Source: Ilyomonas sp965277535
GTDB lineage: Bacteria; Bacteroidota; Bacteroidia; Chitinophagales; Chitinophagaceae
Length of the DNA: 64,000 nt
Direction of reading: 5' to 3'
NCBI GenBank assembly: GCA_965277535.1
Contig: OZ255825.1
Coordinates: 3,100,001 to 3,164,000, forward strand
Positions 1-9,058 of this stretch are shown here, piece after piece (position 1 is the stretch's first letter; every line of letters begins with the position of its first letter). The translations under genes and the position numbers were made by a program. The notes below the pieces were generated by a model. The model had not been told where the DNA came from. It ran no database searches and worked only from the letters and a program-made list of their open reading frames with translations.

Positions 1-519
1 ACGACCATACGCCAAGGCGGCTGCAGTTGGTTCGTTGATAATGGCAACCACATCGAGCCCCGCAGCATAGCCGGCAAGGCGGGTATCGTGCCGTTGCAAA
101 TCGCCAAAATACGCCGGCACCGTAATCACGGCTCTTATCGTTGTTGTCTTTTCTTCTGCCGTTACGGGTATGATTCCTTTCTTCTTTAAAAAGGCAAACG
201 CTTCTTTTTTCAGCTTGCGCAAAATGATTGCCGACATGCCGGTAGCGCCATAATAAAAGCCACCAATTTCATAGCGTGTATTAATTTGCTTTGGCTTGCC
301 CATGTCGCGTTTTACAAACTCATAAATGGGCGATGTGGGCGTTATTTTTTTATCGTTGGCTTTCTTGCCTACATACGCCACCCTGCCATCAAACCAGATA
401 ACGGAAGGCGTAGTAAGCATTCCTTCAGTAGTAGTTATCACTTGTGGCATACCCTCTTCATCAATATAGGAAACGCACGAAAACGTAGTTCCCAAATCTA
501 TTCCCAAACACACTTCCAT
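1..519 (-). CDS. DnaK/Hsp70-like chaperone ATPase, N-terminal part (runs off the left edge)
   Basis: The 173 visible codons start at the ATG at 517-519 and read MEVCLGIDLGTTFSCVSYID, the phosphate-1 motif of Hsp70 ATPases. Further along, VITVPAYFGDLQRHDTRLAG and INEPTAAALAYG match the ATPase signatures of DnaK/HscA/HscC. The C-terminal half, including any substrate-binding domain, lies outside the window, so I cannot say whether it is a full chaperone. It starts 11 bases after the stop of the 1150-residue actin-like protein and is the last visible gene of the operon beginning at 7511. A housekeeping dnaK would normally sit with grpE or dnaJ. This context suggests a dedicated paralogue (HscC-like) serving the cytoskeletal-type system, which is inference. 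Confidence 0.9.
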   Translation of the reverse strand, partial: MEVCLGIDLGTTFSCVSYIDEEGMPQVITTTEGMLTTPSVIWFDGRVAYVGKKANDKKITPTSPIYEFVKRDMGKPKQINTRYEIGGFYYGATGMSAIILRKLKKEAFAFLKKKGIIPVTAEEKTTTIRAVITVPAYFGDLQRHDTRLAGYAAGLDVVAIINEPTAAALAYGR

Positions 520-530
520 GATTCTCTGGT

Positions 531-3500
531 TTAATTGAGTTTCGATTTGATAATATCCAGCAACAGCTTGATTTCTGTAATAAAAACAGGCTCTATCAAA
601 CGCTGACTTTCGCTCTGTTTCTGCATTTTGATAAACTCTTTCAACACACCATCGCGGATGATGCGCTTTTCCGCTTCACCTAGCAATATCTTTGTGTCTT
701 CCGTAAACAATCCGAACTTGATACCAAAAAAATTCAGTACATCCACAAAGCGGCTGAGCCTGTCCAATGTAGTAGAACCGAATTTTGTATGATTGTTATT
801 ATCAAATAAATCCTTGTTGGCAATGGGCGTATAGAATGGAATCTTTGTGCCATTGTCGAGGTTGATGTTTTCACCACACACAATACCGGCATAATATTTT
901 TGCCCGCTTTCGCCATCCATATCAGGCATTTCCATATCATCATAATTACTTACACCGCTGTTAATATGGGCTAAACCAAAACCATCTTCTAATTCCATTA
1001 CCACCAATCCGCCGGAGGCTTCACTTTTATGCCCGGGAGATTGCAATTGCATCAAAGCTTTTGGTTTGATAGCGCGTTCGGCAAGTTCTTTATCGTTGAG
1101 GCAATTAAAAAAAACGCCGTTGAGCATTTTAGATGCAATGCCTTCGCGGTTGTATTTGCCAAAATCAATCCAGTTGATGAGCTTGGCAGCATTGCCGCCC
1201 CAGTGAAGATTGATGCCGTCGTTAGCAATTCTTGAAAGAAGCCCTTTTACTTTTTCGTTGGTAGAAACACAAACCTGCGCGGCATAAAAAGCCAGTGCGC
1301 CAAACTCAAGCGCAATGATTTGCCGCAGCCATTGAATGTCTTTGTTATTGGCATGTTTTACCAGCATTTCCTGTATGCGCTCTTCTTCGTTTTTGAGTAT
1401 TAAATTTAGTCTTGCTGAAAAATAACTCGACTCATTTTTCTTTTCTTCCAATGCAATGGCTGCATCTTTTGAAAACAGTAATTCTCTTACTCTGCCGTTG
1501 ATTTGAAGCAGGTTGGCAATCTGTCTTCCGGCAAGCAATACCGAGGCGTCAAACTCGATGTTGTTGAGATACCAAATGCTGATGTCTGTTGTGCCGCCGC
1601 CAACATCAAGACATATAGCAGCAATTTCTTTATTGGCGCGTTCTTCAATTTTCGGAATGGTCAATTCGCTGGCAAAGTATTCGCCCGAAGCAATACCTTC
1701 CGTTTTAAACACAGGCTTTTTGATGTTGATCTTAATTTCATTGTCCGCAGCAATGCCGCTATGAATGTTGAGTATGCGCCTGGTATTGTTTTTATCCGGC
1801 TTTAATAATTTGTCAAACACCGCTTCCCATTCGCGTTGAAACACACTGATATTGGTTGGCGAAAATGCCTTTGGATAAGAACAGGCTAAATGCGCATCAG
1901 CTACGCCTTCGCGTACCACTTCAATTAAGAGCAAAAAAAGGAGGCTCTCTAAAAAATATTCCGTTTTTCGCTCGCCGGAACCATCCCATTTTATATCTGA
2001 TAAAACATTCTCCGGAAATTTATATTTCACCGGGTAATAAATGAAATAATCTAGCACCATAGCGTCCTTCTTGGCTAAGTTGTAAATTTTTAAAGTAGAG
2101 GGAATCGGGAGCGTTACAAAACGGGTTGGAAAAAAATATTCCTCTAAAATCTTATCGCGCAAATCTCTGCGGCTGTTGGTAATGCTGCGATAGTAAGCCG
2201 GAAAATTATACGCCCATCGTTCAGCGGTATCTGCTGTGCCCCGGTTTTTATAAACGTTGGTATTGGATGTTCCGAAATCAATGCCAATTGTCCAGGTATG
2301 TTTCAAGCCTTGCGGCATCGCTTTTTTATGAATGAGCACCAGGCCCAGTGCACTGTTTTTTTCATTGGTCATCTCTACTGCTTCTGGAAAAGGATTGTCG
2401 CCTGCAATATCATAAATGCGAACCTTTTGTGAGTCGTCTTCAGCACTATAATCACGTTCCCGGAAATCGGGAACAATGTCTTTAAACTCCGTAATTGGAT
2501 TCGCAAAAAAGGAGGCCGCTTTTCCCTGGAATAAATAATACCGTCGCCAGTTCTCGCCCAGATAATCCGGGAAAATTTCAACCACCGGAATTTCCGTTTC
2601 ACAAATCTCGCCTTCTCCTTCGTGTGTGGCTTTTGGGCTGTAGGTTTTTTCTATTTTATAAGTAGCATTGCCCACAGGTAATGTGAACGAAAACTTCACC
2701 ACGTTGCCATCGGCTCTGTAAGTGGGAGAAAGCTTTTCCTTAATATCGGCAGGCGAAAAAAAGTCAAGAATTTCTTTGCGGAACGGCAACAGGTAACGTT
2801 CATCAATATTCCACTCTTTCTCGCTCATGTTCAGCACGCCGCCTTCTCTTGCTTTCAACAAAATATTCGATAAAAAATAACGCTCCGGTCGTATCCACAA
2901 ACCACCTTCCTTGCCAATGTCTTCGTTGCCGATGAGCGTACCGGAATCGGCATTGAAAAAGGTTTCAATAATTTTTTTTGCATCAGTTCCCAATGAGTTG
3001 GGACGCCGTTCGTTCCAGATGTTTATCTGGCTGCTCAATGCCTTTTCTGTTATCACCACAATCTTGCGATGTACGTTGCGCGTTGACTGCAACAATATGT
3101 CGGAAATGAGTAAATCTTTAGCCGACTCGTCGCGTTTCAACGGATGCAGCAATCGTTCATAAATGTGATAGCCCTGCAAATAATTGGCTACGCCTTTTAC
3201 ATCAATTCTATCTTCTGAAACCTTGTGCGTTCTTACATCAATTGGCTCGCCGGCAGCAATACCAAGTGTTTGCCTTATTTCTTTCAGCCAGTCTTCAATC
3301 AGTTCATTAATGTTTCCAACGATTTGGTGATCAGGATTTTTTTGATCGGCATAAAAAAACGTTTTGAAACGTTGCTGTAAATTGTATAGCCAGTCTCCCA
3401 GGTATTCCAAACCATCTTCTTTGGTAAGCGGCGGTGCTAAATAGCCTTCATCATCTTTAAAAGAAAACGGCTTGTCTTTTAATTTGGTGTTGTAATCTAC

Positions 3501-3983
3501 GGCTGAATACACTAAGGTTGTAGGAGAAAAAGCACCAATGGGGATGTTCTTGAAACGGATCATCAATACATTCGTCCATTCATATTTTACATCATGCTCT
3601 AACTGTACCGGACTGGGTGCTAAATTCTTTAATGCAGTAGAAAACGTTTCGGTATCCAACGGAACCGACACAATTTCTATATCAGACAGTTCTTGTTTCA
3701 CTTTGTGCAATGCCAACAGGCTCAGTAATCCGCGCCATTCCTGGATACATTTTTTGCGCAATGGATGTCTTGAATTGCTGCGGATAGCAGACTGAAACAA
3801 CAAAGGTCTCGCCCAAATGTCGGGAATGGAAGACACGCCTTTGGTAATTGTTTTTTCATCTACCAGGATGCCATCGCTGATGCCAAGGATAATTTTTTTA
3901 TCGTTGTTAAACCAGTGTGCGTTTTCTTTAGGTACAGGAATGTTGGCTTCCAACTCCGGCAGGAAAAAATGGTTTTGCGCCAT
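531..3983 (-). CDS. Large protein with an actin/Hsp70-type ATPase core (SrfB-like?)
   Basis: A protein of 1150 residues. The N-terminal half (about 1-555) has no motif I recognise. An actin/Hsp70-fold ATPase core follows: TIGIDFGTSNTNVYK near 563-577 (phosphate 1), AICLDVGGGTTDISIWYL near 787-803 (phosphate 2) and HWGGNAAKLINW near 923-934 (adenosine motif). No signal peptide or membrane segment is seen, so it should be cytoplasmic. The size and split layout recall proteins annotated as SrfB-type virulence factors, but I could not verify that. It lies between the tubulin-like gene and a DnaK-like gene in one operon, so two Hsp70/actin-fold ATPases and a tubulin-fold GTPase are co-expressed. 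The start is the ATG at 3981-3983; upstream lies a 180-base spacer with odd repeats. Confidence 0.75.
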   Translation of the reverse strand: MAQNHFFLPELEANIPVPKENAHWFNNDKKIILGISDGILVDEKTITKGVSSIPDIWARPLLFQSAIRSNSRHPLRKKCIQEWRGLLSLLALHKVKQELSDIEIVSVPLDTETFSTALKNLAPSPVQLEHDVKYEWTNVLMIRFKNIPIGAFSPTTLVYSAVDYNTKLKDKPFSFKDDEGYLAPPLTKEDGLEYLGDWLYNLQQRFKTFFYADQKNPDHQIVGNINELIEDWLKEIRQTLGIAAGEPIDVRTHKVSEDRIDVKGVANYLQGYHIYERLLHPLKRDESAKDLLISDILLQSTRNVHRKIVVITEKALSSQINIWNERRPNSLGTDAKKIIETFFNADSGTLIGNEDIGKEGGLWIRPERYFLSNILLKAREGGVLNMSEKEWNIDERYLLPFRKEILDFFSPADIKEKLSPTYRADGNVVKFSFTLPVGNATYKIEKTYSPKATHEGEGEICETEIPVVEIFPDYLGENWRRYYLFQGKAASFFANPITEFKDIVPDFRERDYSAEDDSQKVRIYDIAGDNPFPEAVEMTNEKNSALGLVLIHKKAMPQGLKHTWTIGIDFGTSNTNVYKNRGTADTAERWAYNFPAYYRSITNSRRDLRDKILEEYFFPTRFVTLPIPSTLKIYNLAKKDAMVLDYFIYYPVKYKFPENVLSDIKWDGSGERKTEYFLESLLFLLLIEVVREGVADAHLACSYPKAFSPTNISVFQREWEAVFDKLLKPDKNNTRRILNIHSGIAADNEIKINIKKPVFKTEGIASGEYFASELTIPKIEERANKEIAAICLDVGGGTTDISIWYLNNIEFDASVLLAGRQIANLLQINGRVRELLFSKDAAIALEEKKNESSYFSARLNLILKNEEERIQEMLVKHANNKDIQWLRQIIALEFGALAFYAAQVCVSTNEKVKGLLSRIANDGINLHWGGNAAKLINWIDFGKYNREGIASKMLNGVFFNCLNDKELAERAIKPKALMQLQSPGHKSEASGGLVVMELEDGFGLAHINSGVSNYDDMEMPDMDGESGQKYYAGIVCGENINLDNGTKIPFYTPIANKDLFDNNNHTKFGSTTLDRLSRFVDVLNFFGIKFGLFTEDTKILLGEAEKRIIRDGVLKEFIKMQKQSESQRLIEPVFITEIKLLLDIIKSKLN

Positions 3984-4163
3984 ATAGCAACCTTGTTTGT
4001 TTAGTTCACGTTATAGTTTAGCTCGCAATATTTTTTTTGAAAAGGTTGAACCCTGTTCCGGATGGTGAGGACACCATCCGGTAGAGCTTCTATCGGCGTG
4101 TGTCCCCACACACCGGGAAATGTCCGCTCTGTTTAGTTCACGTTATACATCCACTTTGTTTGT
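3984..4163 (-). repeat. Spacer holding relic copies of the 3' end of the tubulin-like gene
   Basis: The last codons of the tubulin-like gene (4164-4200) are repeated downstream. At 3999-4036 a copy reads in the same sense as KKYCELNYNVN followed by TAA, and a shorter copy of the final YNVN-stop codons lies at 4131-4147. The two downstream copies share the identical 17-mer GTTTAGTTCACGTTATA on the plus strand (3999-4015 and 4131-4147). The true end differs from them at synonymous positions and uses TGA. Codon-level preservation suggests remnants of tandem duplication or gene conversion of the gene's end, with a hairpin element between them. Confidence 0.7.
4058..4115. repeat. Double hairpin between relic gene ends (REP-like)
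   Basis: Two stem-loops stand side by side. The first, at 4058-4081, has a perfect 10-bp stem (CCGGATGGTG paired across an AGGA loop). The second, at 4094-4115, has a 9-bp stem (CGGCGTGTG arm) with one mismatch. They are flanked by the two 17-base direct copies at 3999 and 4131. GC content is much higher than in the surroundings. This could be a REP-type palindromic element, or a processing or attenuation structure between the tubulin-like and actin-like genes. Confidence 0.6.
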
Positions 4164-5747
4164 TCAATTTACATTATAGTTTAGCTCGCAATATTTTTTA
4201 GCACCTTCATAAAAGATATTCAGGTATTTGCTTGAAGCATCGGCAATCTTTTTATCCTTTATTTCCACAGCGTTCAGTCCGCGTGTTTTAAAGTTGTTGA
4301 AGTCGTTGCCTTTGTTTTCTCTTTCCTTTTTTATCAGCAGACCAATGGTGTTTTTCTTCACTTCATTTTCCGGATTAAAAAGAGAAATGGCTTTGCCAAT
4401 TTCCGGTTCCTGGCTAAGTAACATTGTTTTATCAATCAGTTCTACTTTACCTGAACTGTCATCCATAGCAGCGATCCAAAAAATGAAGTTGGAAAGAAAC
4501 TTTTCAAAATCATCCAACACATCTTTATTGCGCTTCTGGCGCGGATCTTTTTCTTTTTCCTTCTCATCTCTTTCGTCAAACCTGAAGTTGTCTTTGTACC
4601 ACGGTTCAAGAATAGATTTATGCGGTGTTTCTAGCATTCGTTTTCCATAAGTAAGATAAGCATAAGCAAACACCGTCATGTTGGTAAGCAGTGTTTTTAG
4701 TTCCTTTTGTTTTTGCCTTATTTTTTCAGGGTCACGCGATACAGGAAGATCAGACCATTTTATGGTATCGCTTTCACGACTTGCTGTGAACAGCATTTTA
4801 TCGGCTTCACCCCTGATTTCAGGCTGATCAAAAAAGTCAAAGGCGGCTAAGGAAGAAACCACTTCAATGTAATGCGGCAGGTTCTCCTGCTTCTTCGCGC
4901 CAACGCCAAACTTACCTACTTTTTGCGCCAGCGAATCGCCGATAAAATAAATCTGGTCGAAGCCCAGATCTTTTTCATTATAGTATTGCAAGGCAGCTTT
5001 GGTGGCAATGGGAAAATCGTTGGTGGTAACAAACATATTCTCTTTGGTTTCTGCCTCAGCATCCAGTTCAAAACTAAAATACGGCAAAACCAAAGCACCG
5101 CCTAAGAGTATCTGGCTCACGTTTTCCTGCAGCTTGGCAGAAGGATGATATTTCAAAATATTTTTTGAACCCAGTGTTGGAAAACCTGCCGCACCTGTGC
5201 CACCAAACACAGAGCCGACAAGGAAAACCCGGATGTCGTTCGGCTTTTTATTGCCTGCCAAATCATCAAACAACATCTTGAATGGATATTCATCCTGAGG
5301 CGGGTTTGCCATCACCACAGAGCCGATGGATGGATGTCCGCGGAAACCTTCATTCAGTTCGGTATTCAATTCTTTGTTGGTAAATAAAATTTGTGCAAAA
5401 TCAGACAGCTCTTTTTTGTTTTGCATCATATTTTTATAATTGATGAAATTGGAGAGTGTAGCGCCAGTATCAGAAAAAATTTCCCACACCAAACCTTTTT
5501 CATCCGGCGGTATGCTGATGTCGGTTTTGAAGAGTTGGGTGTTATCACTTTTGGTAAGATTCTTACGGCATTTGATATAATTGGTGATGAGCGTTTTTGT
5601 GCGTGTGAGGTTGCCGTTGCCAGCATCCGGATCAACCAAAAAGATGGAAAGCGAATCAGGTCCAAAACCAGCCGCACAAAGGTTTACAGCCGCTTCAATA
5701 ACACGGGCGCCGGTGCCGCCAATTCCAATCAAATAATTTTTAGGCAT
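4164..5747 (-). CDS. Tubulin/FtsZ-like GTPase family protein (Tubulin_2-type)
   Basis: A protein of 527 residues. It begins MPKNYLIGIGGTGARVIEAA, a Rossmann-like GxGGTG nucleotide-binding start, and near residues 172-190 carries VFLVGSVFGGTGAAGFP, which matches the tubulin/FtsZ signature (G-box GGTGxG). It is longer than FtsZ and lacks other obvious FtsZ features, so it belongs to the divergent tubulin-like families rather than to cell-division FtsZ. The C-terminal half is rich in K and E. The preceding gene encodes a four-helix membrane protein 19 bases upstream. FtsZ-like families with vWA-domain partners have been proposed to remodel membranes; a shared role here is inference from context. 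Confidence 0.75.
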   Translation of the reverse strand: MPKNYLIGIGGTGARVIEAAVNLCAAGFGPDSLSIFLVDPDAGNGNLTRTKTLITNYIKCRKNLTKSDNTQLFKTDISIPPDEKGLVWEIFSDTGATLSNFINYKNMMQNKKELSDFAQILFTNKELNTELNEGFRGHPSIGSVVMANPPQDEYPFKMLFDDLAGNKKPNDIRVFLVGSVFGGTGAAGFPTLGSKNILKYHPSAKLQENVSQILLGGALVLPYFSFELDAEAETKENMFVTTNDFPIATKAALQYYNEKDLGFDQIYFIGDSLAQKVGKFGVGAKKQENLPHYIEVVSSLAAFDFFDQPEIRGEADKMLFTASRESDTIKWSDLPVSRDPEKIRQKQKELKTLLTNMTVFAYAYLTYGKRMLETPHKSILEPWYKDNFRFDERDEKEKEKDPRQKRNKDVLDDFEKFLSNFIFWIAAMDDSSGKVELIDKTMLLSQEPEIGKAISLFNPENEVKKNTIGLLIKKERENKGNDFNNFKTRGLNAVEIKDKKIADASSKYLNIFYEGAKKYCELNYNVN

Positions 5748-5766
5748 TTGTTTTTATTGAAAAATT

Positions 5767-6225
5767 TTATTTAAAAAGCGGTACATATTGCACATTGCGT
5801 GGCGACATGAGGAACGTGCAAAGCCAATAAAAAAACCAGGTGAGCAGAGAAATGAGCGCAAAAAGAATGAGCCAACTGGACGTGGCAATGCCTTCGGAGA
5901 GATACATCATTACCAAAGCAAACAGCAGCGCAACCGACAGGATGATTTGTAAAATAAAAGAAGAGCGCCAGATCCGTTTGGCTTTGGCAAGATCGCCGGC
6001 TGCTGATTCTTTGCTGCCATACGAATACCAATACAAACAGTTGAGAATACTTGCCGCAATGCCGATGGCAAGTATGATGCGCAAAGAAGCCAGGAATTGC
6101 TCCGGCGTTGCAGCTTTATAAATGAGCGACTCGCTGAAAGTGCCGCCATAAAACACGGCAATAACAACCCACAGCACTACACCGATTCCAACGGTGAGCA
6201 GATAGTTTAAGGGACTTTTGTTCAT
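5767..6225 (-). CDS. Small four-helix inner-membrane protein of the tubulin/Hsp70 operon
   Basis: A protein of 152 residues with four clear hydrophobic segments at about 9-28, 44-67, 85-109 and 116-140, and short connecting loops. No catalytic motif is visible and I do not recognise the family. It starts 5 bases after the stop of the lipoprotein gene and ends 19 bases before the tubulin-like gene, so translation of the three is probably coupled. A role as the membrane anchor or receptor for the cytoplasmic NTPases is inference from position. Confidence 0.75.
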   Translation of the reverse strand: MNKSPLNYLLTVGIGVVLWVVIAVFYGGTFSESLIYKAATPEQFLASLRIILAIGIAASILNCLYWYSYGSKESAAGDLAKAKRIWRSSFILQIILSVALLFALVMMYLSEGIATSSWLILFALISLLTWFFYWLCTFLMSPRNVQYVPLFK

Positions 6226-6230
6226 GATGG

Positions 6231-7511
6231 TTAACGTTTATATATGTTGATGTAAAATTTGGCAATGTAAACCGGCGATATCGAAGCATTGGCAACCAGT
6301 AAGGTGGAGCATAGGTTTTCTAAGTTATAAGTTTTTGCCGCGGTTGGCGTTCCCGGCACCGGGTTGTCGGTAGAGAAATCGCTGATCCATTTTGGCGTTA
6401 TCAAACCATTTAACGGCTTTGCTTTTAATAATATTTCATACGAATAATTACCGGGTGCCTCTTCGTTGTGCAGAGCCAACACAGCTTTTATTTTATCGCC
6501 ATTGCGTTGTATATTTTCTATTGTAAAATCATTGCTTGCCACGCTATCTTTCACCACCGCTTTCGGGTCGGAAGCCGATTTTTTATACGTTACCAAATCA
6601 AGATTGTTCACCACAAAATCAGCACAGCGTGGATTGCGTTTTAGCGAAATACTTAGGTTGAATTTGGTGGTTAGATTCTTCTCTTTTTTCATACTGAAAT
6701 CAAACGAATTGATATCAGCATGAACGGCTTTGTTGTTTAACCCATTTGATTCTCTTGTTTTCACCAACGTATCTACCTGGTAGGAATTGATGATGTGGTT
6801 GGAGATGATAAACATGTTATTTTCTGAAACGAAGGGCTTTGTTTTTAGCGCATCAAACAGCAACTGCATATTATATTCGTTGCCAAACACAACGGCATAA
6901 AAAGGACGGCTATCAGCATCCAAATTGTAACCTTGCGGATAAGCTTTTACATCAAACACTTTTCCTTTAAAGGCGCTTTGAATGCCAACAATGCCAATGG
7001 AAACGCCACGGGCAAAACATTTGGTTTTAAAGCTTTCTACCATCGTGTTTACATCGCCTGCATCCTGAAACAAATCGGTAACCAATACGCTTAACCGGCT
7101 GGTATCTGTATGCGTTACTACACTGTCAATATAGGTGCGTTTGAAAATGCCTTCTTCGTGATAAAATGGCAAGTTGTTTTTGGCTGATAAAAACTCACTA
7201 CGATCAACCTGTTTTATCTTTTCTCCAAACTTATAATAACGCAGGTTGGTATTGGGCCAGGCCGAAACCGAAACCGCTTCTACCTGGTCGAGAAACTGGC
7301 TGTAAACTGAAGTGTTGTTCACTGCAAAGCCTTGCATAGAGGTAGTCGCATCGAGGTAAACATCCAAACTAATATTATCGCTTTTCTGAGGCTGGCTTCC
7401 GGTTACTTCGCCGGTTGAATAATTCCACTTAATTTCAGGATAATTGGAGCAGGAAATAAAAAACGGCAAAAACAAAAGAACGGCTAATAAAGGTAGTTTC
7501 TCAAATTTCAT
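6231..7511 (-). CDS. Lipoprotein with a vWA-like fold, first gene of the operon
   Basis: A protein of 426 residues. The signal peptide (LLFLPFFISC) ends in a lipobox with Cys21 as the lipidated residue. Near 47-60 the sequence LDVYLDATTSMQGF resembles a von Willebrand A MIDAS motif (DxTxS in place of DxSxS). It is followed near 141-150 by LVTDLFQDAGD, which fits the later MIDAS aspartate strand. The C-terminal half looks like an immunoglobulin-like beta domain (alternating hydrophobics, no Cys pairs). It would sit on the periplasmic face of a membrane. As the first gene after a 392-base gap it probably defines the operon promoter. The vWA assignment rests on the motif and strand pattern only. 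Confidence 0.7.
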   Translation of the reverse strand: MKFEKLPLLAVLLFLPFFISCSNYPEIKWNYSTGEVTGSQPQKSDNISLDVYLDATTSMQGFAVNNTSVYSQFLDQVEAVSVSAWPNTNLRYYKFGEKIKQVDRSEFLSAKNNLPFYHEEGIFKRTYIDSVVTHTDTSRLSVLVTDLFQDAGDVNTMVESFKTKCFARGVSIGIVGIQSAFKGKVFDVKAYPQGYNLDADSRPFYAVVFGNEYNMQLLFDALKTKPFVSENNMFIISNHIINSYQVDTLVKTRESNGLNNKAVHADINSFDFSMKKEKNLTTKFNLSISLKRNPRCADFVVNNLDLVTYKKSASDPKAVVKDSVASNDFTIENIQRNGDKIKAVLALHNEEAPGNYSYEILLKAKPLNGLITPKWISDFSTDNPVPGTPTAAKTYNLENLCSTLLVANASISPVYIAKFYINIYKR

Positions 7512-7903
7512 GTTTAGAACTTTATCGGTGGGGTTAGTAAGTAAGATTGCTGTGGTTTTATGAAACTATCTCTAATGAGCATCAAGACCGTAAAACTAAA
7601 AATCAATTCCTGAATGGTTCATCAGATTAGTAAAATGTTTTTTGCAGTTTAACAAGTAATCTCATAGTTGAAAATAATTTTAAAGCATGGCGAGTATGAA
7701 GAATTAATGATTCTAAAATAACAGCAATTTTATGGATTGAAAAATAATTTATTTAAACGCTTACTTTTTGCATGACTGTTCTAACGCGGCTGACAAATAA
7801 AAGCTTCTGTCTTGTTGCATTTTTGCAATCATTTCAATCAGCCAATAAACAGAAATGCTTTGCGTTTATCTTTTCACAATAGCCATTCTTTATCTTTATT
7901 TTT
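7512..7903. promoter_or_regulatory. Divergent intergenic region between the cytoskeletal operon and the Nif3-like gene
   Basis: This gap of 392 bases is AT-rich, has no ORF of note and must hold promoters for both directions. On the plus strand TTTGCG near 7859 and TATCTTTA near 7889 resemble a -33/-7 pair (consensus TTTG ... TANNTTTG, last base off) just ahead of the ATG at 7904. I could not pick a convincing -7 box for the leftward operon. Confidence 0.4.
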
Positions 7904-9022
7904 ATGAACATCAGCGAAGTGATCCAAACACTCGAAAGTTATGCGCCGCTTTCTTACCAAGAAAGCTATGACAATGCTGGCTTGCTTACCGGCAACCCAT
8001 CATGGCAATGCACCGGCATTCTTTGCTCACTGGATGCAACGGAAGATGTTGTAGCTGAAGCGATAGAAAAAGGCTGCAACCTGGTTGTTGCTCATCATCC
8101 TATCATCTTTGGCGGTTTAAAAAAATTAACCGGAAAAAATTACGTAGAGCGAACAGTGATAGCTGCCATTAAAAATGACATTGCCATTTACGCCATTCAC
8201 ACCAATTTAGACAATGTACACAATGGTGTTAGCAAACGCATGGCAGAGCAATTGAGTTTGCACAATTGCAAAGTGTTAGAGCCTAAAACCGGCTTGTTAA
8301 AAAAGCTATACACTTATGTTCCGGTTGCGGATGCTGAAAAAGTAAAAACCGCTTTGTTTTCTGTCGGTGCGGGAAACATTGGGGCTTACAGTGAATGCAG
8401 TTTTAACAGCGAAGGTTGGGGCACTTACAAACCATCGGAAGGCACAAATCCTTACATTGGTGAAAAGGGCAAGCGCGCCGAAACAAAAGAAATAAAATTA
8501 GAAGTGATTTTTGAAGCGCATCAGCAACAGCAAATTATAAAAGCATTACTGCAAGCGCATCCTTATGAAGAAGTGGCGTATGATATTGTTGTGCTTGATA
8601 ATGCTTATCAAAACGTTGGCAGCGGCATGATTGGCGAATTGGAAATAGAAAAAAGTGAAACCGATTTTCTGCAACATCTTGCTCAATCGTTTCACTTGCA
8701 AGTTGTTAAACACACGAAATTGTTCAATCGAAACGTTAAAAAAGTTGCGCTTTGCGGCGGTTCCGGTTTGTTTTTGCTTAAAAAAGCAATCGCTCAAAAA
8801 GCTGATATTTACATTACTTCCGATGTAAAATACCACGAGTTTTTCGATGCCGATAATGGAATTGTTTTGATGGACATCGGGCACTGGGAAAGCGAGCAGT
8901 TTACCATTGATTTGCTGTACGAGGTTTTAAGATCGAAATTTCGTAACTTTGCCATCCTTAAAACCGGAACGAAAACAAATCCGGTGAATTATTTTGTGAG
9001 TGCTGAGCATCATTCTTTATAA
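7904..9022 (+). CDS. Nif3-like dinuclear metal centre protein (YqfO/YbgI family)
   Basis: A protein of 372 residues starting MNISEVIQTLESYAPLSYQE. It has the Nif3/NIF3L1 hallmarks: DNAGLLTG near 23-30, VVAHHPIIFGG near 61-71, HTNLDNVHNG near 103-112 and a C-terminal DIGHWESEQF. The His and Glu residues in these blocks bind two metals. The length and the inserted middle domain (about 130-235) match the long YqfO form, which forms a hexameric toroid. Its cellular role is uncertain; some relatives are annotated as GTP cyclohydrolase I type 2. It is followed 36 bases later by the zinc-ribbon coiled-coil gene, a pairing common in this phylum. Confidence 0.9.
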   Translation: MNISEVIQTLESYAPLSYQESYDNAGLLTGNPSWQCTGILCSLDATEDVVAEAIEKGCNLVVAHHPIIFGGLKKLTGKNYVERTVIAAIKNDIAIYAIHTNLDNVHNGVSKRMAEQLSLHNCKVLEPKTGLLKKLYTYVPVADAEKVKTALFSVGAGNIGAYSECSFNSEGWGTYKPSEGTNPYIGEKGKRAETKEIKLEVIFEAHQQQQIIKALLQAHPYEEVAYDIVVLDNAYQNVGSGMIGELEIEKSETDFLQHLAQSFHLQVVKHTKLFNRNVKKVALCGGSGLFLLKKAIAQKADIYITSDVKYHEFFDADNGIVLMDIGHWESEQFTIDLLYEVLRSKFRNFAILKTGTKTNPVNYFVSAEHHSL

Positions 9023-9058
9023 ATCATACATCAAACATCTAAAATCGTACATTACAAT

